48,896 nucleotides of DNA. It comes from Bacteroidales bacterium (GTDB taxonomy: Bacteria; Bacteroidota; Bacteroidia; Bacteroidales; UBA932). Position 1 is the first letter of the stretch, and every line of letters begins with the position of its first letter. The translations under genes and the position numbers were made by a program. The stretch is from the NCBI GenBank assembly GCA_017558775.1, contig JAFYTP010000040.1:1-48896 (forward strand), written 5' to 3'. Positions 33,713 to 42,145 of the stretch are shown here, in pieces. The notes under the pieces are model-generated. The model had not been told where the DNA came from, did not search any database, and saw nothing but the letters and a program-made list of their open reading frames with translations.

Positions 33713-34249
33713 ATGGCTGTTAAAATCAGACTCCAGCGCCACGGTAAGAAGAATTTCGCATTCTTCCACATTGTTGTGGCCGATTCCCGTTCCCCGCGTG
33801 ACGGACGTTTCATCGAGCAGCTCGGCTCCTACAACCCGAACACCAACCCTGCGACCATCATCCTCGACGCCGACAAGGCCCTCAAGTGGCTCAACGTCGG
33901 TGCCCAGCCTACGCTGACGGCCCGCCGCATCCTCTCCTACGAAGGTGTCCTGCTTCGCAAGCACCTCCAGGAAGGTGTCGCCAAGGGTGCCCTCACCCAG
34001 GCTCAGGCCGACGAGAAGTTCGCCGCCTGGAAGGCTGGTCAGGACGAGAAGATCGCTGCCAAGAAGGCCGGTCTGAAGAACGACGCTCTCGCCAAGGCCA
34101 AGGAAGCCAAGGCCGCTGAGGCCAAGGTCAACGAGGCCCGCGCCGAAGCCATCGCCAAGAAGAAGGCGGAGGCTGAGGAGGCTGCCCGCAAGGCCGCCGA
34201 AGAGGCTGCCGCTGAGGCCGCCGAGGCTGTCGAGACCCCTGCTGAATAA
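33713..34249 (+). CDS. rpsP: 30S ribosomal protein S16 with long C-terminal tail
   Basis: Component of the small ribosomal subunit. Residues 1-82 form the S16 core ([39 protein letters not shown]). Residues from about 90 to 178 are a low-complexity Ala/Lys/Glu-rich, probably helical tail. The whole is 178 residues against about 80-90 for a typical S16; extended tails are known in Bacteroidetes. The stop overlaps the rimM start as TAATG. Confidence 0.95.
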   Translation: MAVKIRLQRHGKKNFAFFHIVVADSRSPRDGRFIEQLGSYNPNTNPATIILDADKALKWLNVGAQPTLTARRILSYEGVLLRKHLQEGVAKGALTQAQADEKFAAWKAGQDEKIAAKKAGLKNDALAKAKEAKAAEAKVNEARAEAIAKKKAEAEEAARKAAEEAAAEAAEAVETPAE

Positions 34250-34734
34250 TGCAGCGGATCGCGCAGATCCTTAAATCCAACGGCCGGGACGGCGAACTCC
34301 TCATCAGCTTCGTCGGTATCTCGCCCGAGGACATTGACACCCGGGAACCGGTGTTCATCGAATTCGATGGGCTTCCGGCTCCCTTCTATTTTGAATCTTT
34401 CACACCGCGGGGCAACTCCCGCGCCCTCGTCCGCCTGACCGGCGTGCGCAATCTCACGGACGCCGACGAACTCGCCGGCGCCGCCGTCTACGCCGAAGAC
34501 GACCTCTACGAAGACGAGGAAGAAGACCTCACCGGCTGGACCGTCCTGAACGCCGACGGCACCACCGTCGGGACCGTATCGGCCCATGAAGACATCCCCG
34601 GCAACCCCTGCATCTGGGTGGAGACCGGGCACGGCGAGGCGCTCATCCCCCTCCGCGAGGAGCTCGTCCTCGAGGTGGATGAAGAAAAACAAACCCTCCG
34701 GATGGAAATCCCGGAGGGCCTGCTCAATCTTTAG
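34249..34734 (+). CDS. rimM: Ribosome maturation factor RimM
   Basis: Assists maturation of the 30S head domain. The 161-residue protein has the N-terminal RimM domain (about 1-85, ending in LTGVRNLTDADELAGAAVYA) and a PRC-barrel domain (about 95-160: LTGWTVLNADGTTVGTV; ALIPLREELVLEVDEEKQTL). The start overlaps the rpsP stop by 1 nt, the classical rpsP-rimM arrangement. It is slightly divergent at the N-terminus, where the usual G-x-x-G-x-x-G motif is less clear. Confidence 0.9.
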   Translation: MQRIAQILKSNGRDGELLISFVGISPEDIDTREPVFIEFDGLPAPFYFESFTPRGNSRALVRLTGVRNLTDADELAGAAVYAEDDLYEDEEEDLTGWTVLNADGTTVGTVSAHEDIPGNPCIWVETGHGEALIPLREELVLEVDEEKQTLRMEIPEGLLNL

Positions 34735-34748
34735 GGAATCCCCTGTTA

Positions 34749-35462
34749 TTACATCAGACCGCCGTTCGCTTCGTATTCGGCCTTGACGTCCTCGTAGAAC
34801 CCTGCGCGGGACGTTGACATATACGGCGACAGCCAGAGGCCGCCGATGCCGAAGGTGAAGAATGCCAGAATAAACCAACCGATGAAGCTCAAGTACAGCC
34901 AGAAGAGGTCGAACTTGTGTCCCTTCATCATCGCGCGGCTGTGGTCGATGGCGTCATTCGCGGACAGTTCCGGATGTTCCTCCAGGATATAAGGGGTCAT
35001 CGCGTAGGAGAAAGCCTTGATGATACCGGGGATGATGAGCAAAAGCGTCCATAAGGCAATGAAGAAGTACATCAGGAACATGCCCCATACCTTGTGCCAG
35101 TAATTCTTGGTGGCGATTTTGAAGGTGTTGCCCAGCATGTCGTTCTCACCGCCGGTCAACAGCCGGCGGAAAGCGTTGGTGTAACCGAGCGTGAGGGGCC
35201 AGAGCAAGAAGATGCTCAGCAACATGAACAGGGCATAGCCGCCCATCATTTTCGAAGTTATGGCCAGATATTCAGGGTCATAGACCATACTCACGCCCCT
35301 GTTTTCCGCTATATAAAGCTGCAACTTGGCCCAGTGGTACATATACAGACTCATCGCAATGTACGAAATGGCGACAATGACCACCGTAGCGAGCACGGCC
35401 TTCGCCCAGTTGCCCTTCAGGGCCGCCAGGGCGGCATTCTTGTATTCAGTGTTCGTTTTCAT
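34749..35462 (-). CDS. DUF975 family membrane protein
   Basis: A 237-residue inner-membrane protein with about five or six helices. The segment SYAMTPYILEEHPELSANDAIDHSRAMM is characteristic of DUF975, a family of unknown function. It starts 3 nt after the stop of the DUF4465 lipoprotein gene, so the two form an operon. Confidence 0.85.
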   Translation of the reverse strand: MKTNTEYKNAALAALKGNWAKAVLATVVIVAISYIAMSLYMYHWAKLQLYIAENRGVSMVYDPEYLAITSKMMGGYALFMLLSIFLLWPLTLGYTNAFRRLLTGGENDMLGNTFKIATKNYWHKVWGMFLMYFFIALWTLLLIIPGIIKAFSYAMTPYILEEHPELSANDAIDHSRAMMKGHKFDLFWLYLSFIGWFILAFFTFGIGGLWLSPYMSTSRAGFYEDVKAEYEANGGLM

Positions 35463-35465
35463 ATA

Positions 35466-36233
35466 TCAATACTTTTCCGAATAATGGAGATAAAGGTTGT
35501 CGATGCAGCAGTAAAGCGGGCAGTCCGGCCGGCTGGCCTCCAGGTGCAGTTCCAGATAATCGACACTGCCCAGGGAGGAAATGTCCACGGCGGTCCATTT
35601 GTCCAGGAGCTTCGTCCCGTCCACCAGTTTGATGCTCTTGTTCCCCGTGCTCGCGCTGCCCTTGTAACCGGTCAGGGTCAATGTCAGGAAGTCGGTGTCC
35701 GTGAAAGGTCCGCCCGAAAGGCCGGTGCCGAACTTCGCGGCCTGGGCCACGGCCTGTACGTTCTGCACGCTGATTGACTTAAGCGTGCAGGAAGACTCCG
35801 TGGAGGGGACGTAGAAGCTGATCAGATGCTCCGGCATCAGCGTGGACGTCGTGTCGTGGAAGACGGCATAGGCGAGGCTCTTGTTACATCCGCCATTGTC
35901 AAAGACGGCGAAACGCGCGGGTCTCCGCTCCGGCGTGGCGATCGTGTCGATGCCGGTGCACAGGGCGAAGCCGCCCACCAATTTCTTGTCGGTGGACCGC
36001 TTGGAGTAGTGGATGACCGGCCCATAGGTCAGGTATTCGCTCACGAGGACGGAATCCGCACCGCCCCGGAAAAACTCCGACAGGAACTCATCATTATCGT
36101 ACTCATTATCCGGTTCATAGTGGACTAGGATATTGGCCTCATAGGAACTGTTGTTATCCAATTTGAAACAGCTCGAAACTACTAAAGCGAAGGCGCTGAG
36201 GAGGACGCCTGTTTTCATCAATTTTGTCATCAT
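35466..36233 (-). CDS. DUF4465 domain lipoprotein
   Basis: A 255-residue lipoprotein (signal ending VVSSC). The mature part is a beta-rich DUF4465-type domain: late segments TDTDFLTLTLTGYKG, WTAVDISSLGSVDYLELHL and LYCCIDNLYLH match the family pattern. The function is unknown; in Bacteroidetes such proteins are surface or periplasmic, often near transport genes. Two ATGs at 36233 and 36230 are possible. The -7 box ends only 4 nt from the first. Confidence 0.75.
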   Translation of the reverse strand: MMTKLMKTGVLLSAFALVVSSCFKLDNNSSYEANILVHYEPDNEYDNDEFLSEFFRGGADSVLVSEYLTYGPVIHYSKRSTDKKLVGGFALCTGIDTIATPERRPARFAVFDNGGCNKSLAYAVFHDTTSTLMPEHLISFYVPSTESSCTLKSISVQNVQAVAQAAKFGTGLSGGPFTDTDFLTLTLTGYKGSASTGNKSIKLVDGTKLLDKWTAVDISSLGSVDYLELHLEASRPDCPLYCCIDNLYLHYSEKY

Positions 36234-36237
36234 AGTA

Positions 36238-36245
36238 CAAAATTA
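36238..36245 (-). promoter_or_regulatory. -7 promoter element for the DUF4465-DUF975 operon
   Basis: TAATTTTG on the minus strand, 4 nt from the ATG at 36233. It is divergent from, and 13 nt apart from, the lemA -7 box. Confidence 0.6.
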
Positions 36246-36258
36246 CGCAAAAGTTTAG

Positions 36259-36266
36259 TAAATTTG
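36259..36266 (+). promoter_or_regulatory. -7 promoter element of the lemA operon
   Basis: TAAATTTG, 25 nt before the LemA ATG at 36292. Opposing polymerases at this and the DUF4465 promoter would collide or exclude each other. Confidence 0.55.
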
Positions 36267-36291
36267 TTTGTTTGACAAAACTAATTGAACC

Positions 36292-36843
36292 ATGTCTACC
36301 ACGCTTATCGTCATCCTGGCCATTGTGGCCCTCCTCGTCCTCTGGGGCATCGGCGTCCAGAACAAGCTCGTGCAGGCCGACGAACTGTGCAACAACGCCC
36401 TCAAGCAGATCAACGTCCAGCAGGTCAGCCGTTATGACGCCCTCCAGGCGCTGATCAAGCTCACCCGCGAGTATGCCTCCTACGAGGCGGAGACCCTGGA
36501 AAAGGTCATCGCCCAGCGCAAGATCTCCGCGTCTGCGAATCCCACCGTGGAAGAAATCAACGCCAATGAAAAGGCCCTCCAGGAAGTGAGCGCCAAGCTC
36601 ATCGCCATCGCCGAGCAGTATCCCGACCTGAAGGCCAACCAGAACTACCAGCAGGCGATGCAGGACATCAAGCAGTACGAAGAGAACGTCCGTCTCGCCC
36701 GCATGACCTTCAACGACACCGTCACCAAGTTCAACAACCAGGTGCGGATGTTCCCGGGCTCGGTGGTCGCCGGCATCCTGGGCTTCGCCAAGCGCGAATA
36801 CCTCGCCGAAGACGCCTCCAAGAAGGATTATCCCGTCATTTAA
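36292..36843 (+). CDS. LemA family protein
   Basis: A 183-residue protein with one N-terminal membrane helix (about 4-20) and a long helical bundle. Family features are LVQADELCNNALKQINVQQVSRYDALQALI and the end FNDTVTKFNNQVRMFPGSVVAGILGF. LemA proteins are of unclear function and commonly sit next to DUF2207/TPM-type membrane proteins, as here (3-nt gap). Confidence 0.93.
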   Translation: MSTTLIVILAIVALLVLWGIGVQNKLVQADELCNNALKQINVQQVSRYDALQALIKLTREYASYEAETLEKVIAQRKISASANPTVEEINANEKALQEVSAKLIAIAEQYPDLKANQNYQQAMQDIKQYEENVRLARMTFNDTVTKFNNQVRMFPGSVVAGILGFAKREYLAEDASKKDYPVI

Positions 36844-36846
36844 GCG

Positions 36847-38514
36847 ATGAGGAAGTATCTCCTTTCCGTGCTGGCGGTCCTCGCCGGCACTTTCGTCGTT
36901 TCCGCCCAGTCCCTCCGGGACATCGACATCCGCGCGGAACTCCGCCCGGACGGATCGGCCCGGATCGTCCAGGTTTGGGACGCCACTGTCACGGACGGCA
37001 CCGAGATGTACATTCCCATCTCCAACCTCGGCAAGATGACGGTCTCCGATTTCTCCGTCAGCGAGAACGGGCTGGCCTATGCCAATGAGGGCCGCCGCTG
37101 GGACGTGGACCGCTCCCTTTCCCAGAAGGCCGGCCGCTGCGGCATCATCGACAAACACGACGGGGTGGAGCTGTGCTGGGGAAAGACCTCCTACGGCTCC
37201 CACGTCTGGAAGATCGAGTACACGGTCACCGGCCTCGTGCAGTCCTTCTCCGACGCCGACGGCTTCAACTTCATGTTCGTGAACCCGGGCTTCGACGCCC
37301 CCGCGCAGCATGTGAAGGTTACGCTGGTCAATGCTACCGGCGGTCCGCAGTGGACCTATGACAACACCCGCGTCTGGGGCTTCGGCTCCTACGGCGACAT
37401 CAACGTAACGGACGAAGGCACCATCGTTTACGAGTCTTCCGAGCCTTTCTCCTACAACAGTTCCGTCATCGAGCTCGTCCGGTTCGAGAAGGGGCTCTTC
37501 TCCCCCACCGTCAGCCGCAACATGTCCTTCGACGAGCTGAAAGAGAAGGCGATGGAAGGCAGCTCCTACGGCGAAAAGAGCTGGCTGGAGAAACTGTTCC
37601 TCGGTCTGTTCGCCCTCATCTTCGGTGGCAGCATCTTCGGCATCATCCGCGCCTGGGTCCTGTCCGCCATGGGCTACAAGTATAAGAAGTCCATGTTCGG
37701 CAAGACCAAGATCACGGAGTGGTGGCGCGACGTGCCGATGGAGGGCAACCTCTTCGCCTCCAGCTATGTGCTGGACAACGGATGGCGGTTCCCTTCCGGA
37801 CAGTCCTCTTCCAAGGGGCTCATCGGCGCACTCTTCCTCCGCTGGATCCTGGACGGAAAGGTGAAGGTGCAGCCGGACCCGAAGAGCTCCAAGCGCGTGA
37901 ACCTGGACTTCTCGCAGAATCCCGAGATCGAGGACGACGTGGAACGTTCCCTGTTCAACATGGCCCAAAGCGCCTCCGGCTCGAACCTCCTGCTGGAAAG
38001 CGGCGAGTTCGAGAAATGGTCCGAGAAGAACTTCAAGAAGATGACCGCCTGGCCCACCCGCGCCAAGGCGCACGGCCAGGGCTGGATGTACGAAAAGCAC
38101 TACTTCGCCAAAGGCAACCAGACCAATGACGACGGCGCCCGCGAGGCCTGCCACGTGATCGAGTTCAAGAACTTCCTCAACGACTTCACGCTCTCCAAGG
38201 AGCGCGGCGCCGTGGAGGTGGGTCTGTGGAAGGATTACCTCGTGTTCGCCCAGCTGTACGGCATCGCCGACAAGGTGGCCACCCAGTTCCAGAAGCTCTA
38301 TCCCAAGGAGTTCGAGGAAGTGGCCCAGAGCGTCGGTGTGGACCCGAACGTGATGATGCGCACCATCCGTGTCAATAACAACATGTCCGCCTCGGCGATC
38401 TCGCACGCGGTATCCAAGCAGCAGGCGGGCAGCGTCCGGGGTACCGGCGGCCACACCTCCTTCGGCGGTGGCGGCGGCTTCTCCGGCGGCGGTTTCGGCG
38501 GCGGCGGCCGCTAG
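36847..38514 (+). CDS. DUF2207 domain membrane protein
   Basis: A 555-residue protein: signal peptide (ending VVSAQ), extracytosolic DUF2207 beta domain (about 20-220), a membrane helix (about 245-275), a cytosolic domain (about 285-505), and a Ser/Gly-rich tail made mainly of G, S and F. This order is typical of the LemA-partner DUF2207 proteins, of unknown function. In Bacteroidetes and Firmicutes the pair is thought to act in the envelope. Confidence 0.88.
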   Translation: MRKYLLSVLAVLAGTFVVSAQSLRDIDIRAELRPDGSARIVQVWDATVTDGTEMYIPISNLGKMTVSDFSVSENGLAYANEGRRWDVDRSLSQKAGRCGIIDKHDGVELCWGKTSYGSHVWKIEYTVTGLVQSFSDADGFNFMFVNPGFDAPAQHVKVTLVNATGGPQWTYDNTRVWGFGSYGDINVTDEGTIVYESSEPFSYNSSVIELVRFEKGLFSPTVSRNMSFDELKEKAMEGSSYGEKSWLEKLFLGLFALIFGGSIFGIIRAWVLSAMGYKYKKSMFGKTKITEWWRDVPMEGNLFASSYVLDNGWRFPSGQSSSKGLIGALFLRWILDGKVKVQPDPKSSKRVNLDFSQNPEIEDDVERSLFNMAQSASGSNLLLESGEFEKWSEKNFKKMTAWPTRAKAHGQGWMYEKHYFAKGNQTNDDGAREACHVIEFKNFLNDFTLSKERGAVEVGLWKDYLVFAQLYGIADKVATQFQKLYPKEFEEVAQSVGVDPNVMMRTIRVNNNMSASAISHAVSKQQAGSVRGTGGHTSFGGGGGFSGGGFGGGGR

Positions 38515-38517
38515 TCG

Positions 38518-39900
38518 CTACAGCAGTTTCTTCACCAGTCCGAAGAGACCGTAAGGCATATACCGGAACTTCAGGTCGATCCAGGTGGGCGACTTCACGA
38601 CGGCACGTTCATGGCTGAAAGCCAAGAAAGAACGCTCGGAGTGATAGTTGCCCACACCTGAATTCCCCACGCCCCCGAAGGGGATGTGGGAGTTGGCGAT
38701 GTGCATGATCGTGTCGTTGATGCACGCGCCGCCGGAAGTGGTCCGGCCGATGATGTCCCAGCCGTCGGAGGCGTTTCCGAAATAATAGAACGCCAGCGGC
38801 TTCTCGCGTCCATTGACAAAGTTCACGACCTCATAGCGGTCGCGGAAGGTCATGATCGGGAAAATAGGGCCGAAGATTTCCTCCTGCATCACGGGGGCGT
38901 CGGGGCTCACCTTGTCCAGCAGGGTGGGTTCGATCCAGAGCTTGTCGCGGTCGGCGTGTCCGCCGGCGACGATTTCACCGTCCTTGAAGTACCCGACCAG
39001 CCGGTCGAAGGCCGATTCCTTGACGATATGGACAAAGTAGTCGGACTGCTCCGTGCCGTCGGGGTACAGGCCGGCGAGTTCCTTCTTGAACGCCTCGATG
39101 AAGGCGTCCTTGATGCTCTCGTGCAGGAACAAGTAGTCCGGGGCGATGCAGGTCTGGCCGCTGTTGAGGCATTTGCCCCACGCGATGCGGCGGGCGGCGA
39201 TGGTAAGGTCCGCGTCCTTATCGACAATGCACGGGCTCTTGCCGCCGAGTTCCAGCACCATCGGCGTGAGATACTTGGCCTGGGCCGCCATGACAATCTT
39301 CGCGAGGGAGGGGCTGCCCGTCAGGAACACCAGGTCGTAACGGTGCTTGAACAGCTCTCCGTTCACCTCGCGGTTGCCCTGGACCACGGCGACGAAATTC
39401 TCCTCGAACGTATCGGCAATCATCTCTTCCAGCGCCTTGGACACGTTCGGCACATAGGGCGACGGCTTCAGAATGGCCGTGCAGCCCGCGGCGATGGCAC
39501 CCACGAGCGGGTTCAGCAGCAGCTGGACCGGGTAGTTCCAGGGCGAGACAATCAGCGTGTTGCCCAAGGGTTCACGCACGATGTACGAGGAGGAAGGCAT
39601 CACGGAAAGCGGCGTGGGTTTCCGGCGTTTCCGCGCCCATCGGCCCACCTTCCGGCGGGCCTCGCGGATTTCGCCGTATACCAGGCCGATTTCGGTCATA
39701 TAGGCTTCCTCATAGCTCTTGTGCAGGTCCTTCCAAAGGGCTTCGCAAAGGGGTTTCTCCCACTTTTGGAGTCCCTCCTGGAACCGTTTGAGCTGATAGC
39801 GGCGCCAGTCGATGGCGCGGGTGGTTCCGGTAGCGAAGAAGTCCTTCTGCTTCTGGACCAGTTCTTCAATGCGTTCGGGTGCGGTGTTCTCGATGGCCAT
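38518..39900 (-). CDS. Aldehyde dehydrogenase, ALDH3 (fatty/aromatic aldehyde) type
   Basis: NAD(P)-dependent oxidation of an aldehyde to the acid. The 460-residue length and PLGNTLIVSPWNYPVQLLLNP fit the ALDH3 class. The catalytic C251 lies in NSGQTCIAP and the general-base E217 in LELGGKSP. It starts directly after the SDR stop, with no gap. With that SDR it suggests stepwise oxidation of a long-chain alcohol or aldehyde. Aromatic aldehydes remain possible substrates. Confidence 0.9.
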   Translation of the reverse strand: MAIENTAPERIEELVQKQKDFFATGTTRAIDWRRYQLKRFQEGLQKWEKPLCEALWKDLHKSYEEAYMTEIGLVYGEIREARRKVGRWARKRRKPTPLSVMPSSSYIVREPLGNTLIVSPWNYPVQLLLNPLVGAIAAGCTAILKPSPYVPNVSKALEEMIADTFEENFVAVVQGNREVNGELFKHRYDLVFLTGSPSLAKIVMAAQAKYLTPMVLELGGKSPCIVDKDADLTIAARRIAWGKCLNSGQTCIAPDYLFLHESIKDAFIEAFKKELAGLYPDGTEQSDYFVHIVKESAFDRLVGYFKDGEIVAGGHADRDKLWIEPTLLDKVSPDAPVMQEEIFGPIFPIMTFRDRYEVVNFVNGREKPLAFYYFGNASDGWDIIGRTTSGGACINDTIMHIANSHIPFGGVGNSGVGNYHSERSFLAFSHERAVVKSPTWIDLKFRYMPYGLFGLVKKLL

Positions 39901-40740
39901 TTATGAGGCTTTCTTGATGTTTTCAGGCAGGGAAACGGTCTTGCGGCCGGTGAAATGATCCATCACCCGATACAGACCGCAAATGTCGCCGAAGATGAAA
40001 TCGAACCAGCGGACCGGGAAGATTCCCTGCATCAGCCGGATAAAGTGCTGGGTGAAGGGGATTCCCTTGTATCCGCGGTCGTGCTCGATGGCGCGGAGCG
40101 TCTTCCGGGCCACGGTCTCCGGCTTCTGGATCTTGAAGAGGGACCGGATGCCCGCGAACATGCCCGTGTCGATGAAATACGGGGCGATGGTAGTCACATG
40201 GACCCGGCTCTTCTCCCGCTGGAGTTCGATGCGCACGGAGTCGGACCAGCCGGTGGCGCCCCACTTGGAAGCGGCATACAGCGCCATCTTCGGCAGGGAC
40301 AGCATCCCGGCCGAGGAGGTGATATTGCAGATATGTCCCGCGTTTCGCGATCTCATATCATTGATATACCGAAGGGTGACGAACATCGCCCCCTTGGTGT
40401 TTATGTCGATGGTACGGATGATATCCAGGTCCGTCTGCTCGGCGAAAGGCTTGTTGTTGGTGACGATGCCGGCGCAGTTGATGAGGATGTCCACATCCCC
40501 GCACGCATCCTTGGTATCCTCATACGCCTTGTCGATGGATGCGGGCGAGGAAATATCGACCTGATGTCCATACACGGAACCCAGGGAGGAGAATTCCTTG
40601 ACCACGGCCTCGACGGCCTTCCCGTTGATATCCCAGATAACCAGCCGGCTCGCGCCTTTCTCAAGACACATCCGGCCCATGATCTTGCCGATGCCGGAGC
40701 ATCCCCCGGTGATCAGCACGGTGTTTCCTTGAATCTTCAT
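39901..40740 (-). CDS. Short-chain dehydrogenase/reductase, SDR16C-like
   Basis: A 279-residue NAD(P)-dependent oxidoreductase. It has the cofactor motif TGGCSGIG, NCAG, catalytic Ser in ITSSAGM and YAASK. CAGIVTNNKPF and PYFIDTGMFAGI resemble the SDR16C group (17-beta-HSD11/RDH10/fatty-alcohol dehydrogenase-like enzymes). The C-terminal part is hydrophobic/basic and may associate with the membrane. First gene of a two-gene operon with the ALDH. Confidence 0.88.
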   Translation of the reverse strand: MKIQGNTVLITGGCSGIGKIMGRMCLEKGASRLVIWDINGKAVEAVVKEFSSLGSVYGHQVDISSPASIDKAYEDTKDACGDVDILINCAGIVTNNKPFAEQTDLDIIRTIDINTKGAMFVTLRYINDMRSRNAGHICNITSSAGMLSLPKMALYAASKWGATGWSDSVRIELQREKSRVHVTTIAPYFIDTGMFAGIRSLFKIQKPETVARKTLRAIEHDRGYKGIPFTQHFIRLMQGIFPVRWFDFIFGDICGLYRVMDHFTGRKTVSLPENIKKAS

Positions 40741-40764
40741 TCTTTGCTCAGGTTTTTAGCGGAG

Positions 40765-40772
40765 CAAAGTTA
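40765..40772 (-). promoter_or_regulatory. -7 promoter element of the SDR-ALDH operon
   Basis: TAACTTTG on the minus strand, 24 nt upstream of the SDR ATG at 40740. Confidence 0.6.
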
Positions 40773-40845
40773 CGCAATCTTTCGCCTCCCTCCCTTCCCG
40801 TTCGCCACAAGGTGGGAAATTTCACCACATTTAGGGGGCAATAGG

Positions 40846-42075
40846 TCAAGCTGAGGCGTCTTTTTTCCTTCGGTCGTGGAATTCAGCGACGGCGGTGAAG
40901 AAGGCATCGGAAGAGGAGTTGAGAGCGGTTTCCACGGAGTCCTGGACCACGCCGATGATGAAGCCGACGGCAACCGCCTGCATGGCGACGTCGTTCGAAA
41001 TACCGAAGAAAGAGCAGGCCATCGGAACCAACAGGAGGGAGCCGCCGGCCACGCCCGAGGCGCCGCAGGCGCCGAGGGTGGCAATGAGACTCAGAAAGAG
41101 GGCCGATGCGAAACTCACCTGGATTCCCACCGTATGCGCCACCGCGAGAGACAGGACCGTGATGGTGACCGCCGCGCCGTTCATGTTGATGGTGGAGCCC
41201 AGCGGAATGCTCACGCTATAGAACTCCCGGTCCAGCCCCAGCCGCTTGCAAAGGTCCATGTTAATGGGAATGTTCGCGGCCGATGAGCGGGTGAAGAAAG
41301 CGTTGATGCCGCTCTCTTTCAGGCACTGCCAATACAGCGGATACGGATTCCGCCGGATGTGCAGCCAGGCTATGAAGGGATTGACAATGAACGCGGTACA
41401 GCACATGCACCCCACCAGCAGCAGGAGCAGTTTCCCGTAGTCCGTGAAGATTTCCATCCCGCTTTCGGACACGGAGGAGAACACGAGACCCAGGATTCCG
41501 AACGGAGCGAACTGGATCACCCAGCGCACCACCTGCGAGACGACATCGGCCAAATCCGACACCACCTGGATGGTTTGTGCCGATGCCACCAGCTTAAGCC
41601 CGAAGCCCAGCACGATGGACCAGAACAGGATGCCGATGTAGTTCGCGCTGGCAAGCGCCTCGATCGGGTTCATCACCATGTTGGTCAGGAGCGTCAGGAA
41701 AACATCGGCAAGCCCCCCGGGAACCGCGCCCTCGGCCTCCGCCCCCTGCAGCCGAATCGACACTGGAAACAGGAAACTGGCCAGCACCGCGAAGACGGCG
41801 GCGCACAGCGTAGAGACCAGATACAGGGTGATGACCGTCCGGAACCGGGCACCCAGGCCGCCTTTCGCCTTGGCGATGGACGATGCCACGAGAAGCGCCA
41901 CCAGAATCGGCGCAATCGCCTTCAGGGCGCTCACGAACACCTTCCCCAGGATGCCGATACCTGTCCACTGCGGGCAGATGAGCCCCAGCACGGCACCGAT
42001 GACCAGACCGCCGAGAATCCGCAGCACCAGGGACGTCTCCGTCCATTTCTTCAGAAGAGAAGAGATTTTACTCAT
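40846..42075 (-). CDS. sstT: Serine/threonine:Na+ symporter SstT
   Basis: A 409-residue inner-membrane carrier of the dicarboxylate/amino acid:cation symporter family. Helical hairpin HP1 with serine-rich TRSSAANIPINMDLCKRLG, the cation-site SIPLGSTINMNGAA, and HP2 ATLGACGASGVAGGSLLLVPMA are typical of SstT. The ATG at 42075 is chosen because the longer frame to 42276 has no domain. A degenerate -7-like TACCTTGC lies at 42081-42088, 5 nt upstream. Imports serine and threonine with sodium. Confidence 0.92.
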   Translation of the reverse strand: MSKISSLLKKWTETSLVLRILGGLVIGAVLGLICPQWTGIGILGKVFVSALKAIAPILVALLVASSIAKAKGGLGARFRTVITLYLVSTLCAAVFAVLASFLFPVSIRLQGAEAEGAVPGGLADVFLTLLTNMVMNPIEALASANYIGILFWSIVLGFGLKLVASAQTIQVVSDLADVVSQVVRWVIQFAPFGILGLVFSSVSESGMEIFTDYGKLLLLLVGCMCCTAFIVNPFIAWLHIRRNPYPLYWQCLKESGINAFFTRSSAANIPINMDLCKRLGLDREFYSVSIPLGSTINMNGAAVTITVLSLAVAHTVGIQVSFASALFLSLIATLGACGASGVAGGSLLLVPMACSFFGISNDVAMQAVAVGFIIGVVQDSVETALNSSSDAFFTAVAEFHDRRKKDASA

Positions 42076-42119
42076 AGAAGGCAAGGTACGAAAAAAGGGC
42101 GGGAATGGCAAGAAATCGT

Positions 42120-42127
42120 TATCTTTG
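42120..42127 (+). promoter_or_regulatory. -7 promoter element of the GH51-GH31 operon
   Basis: TATCTTTG, 18 nt before the GH51 ATG at 42146. Confidence 0.65.
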
Positions 42128-42145
42128 TATGGAACACCCCTTGAT

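Noticed and set aside
34694..34718. Hairpin CCCTCCGG/CCGGAGGG at the end of rimM as a terminator
   Set aside because: It is inside the coding sequence, has a 9-nt loop and no U-run after it.
36154..38454. 766-codon open frame on the minus strand
   Set aside because: Antisense shadow of LemA and DUF2207, which have clear family features and a promoter.
40811..40826. GGTGGGAAATTTCACC near the SDR promoter as an operator
   Set aside because: Only the GAAATTTC core is symmetric; the flanks do not pair in register.
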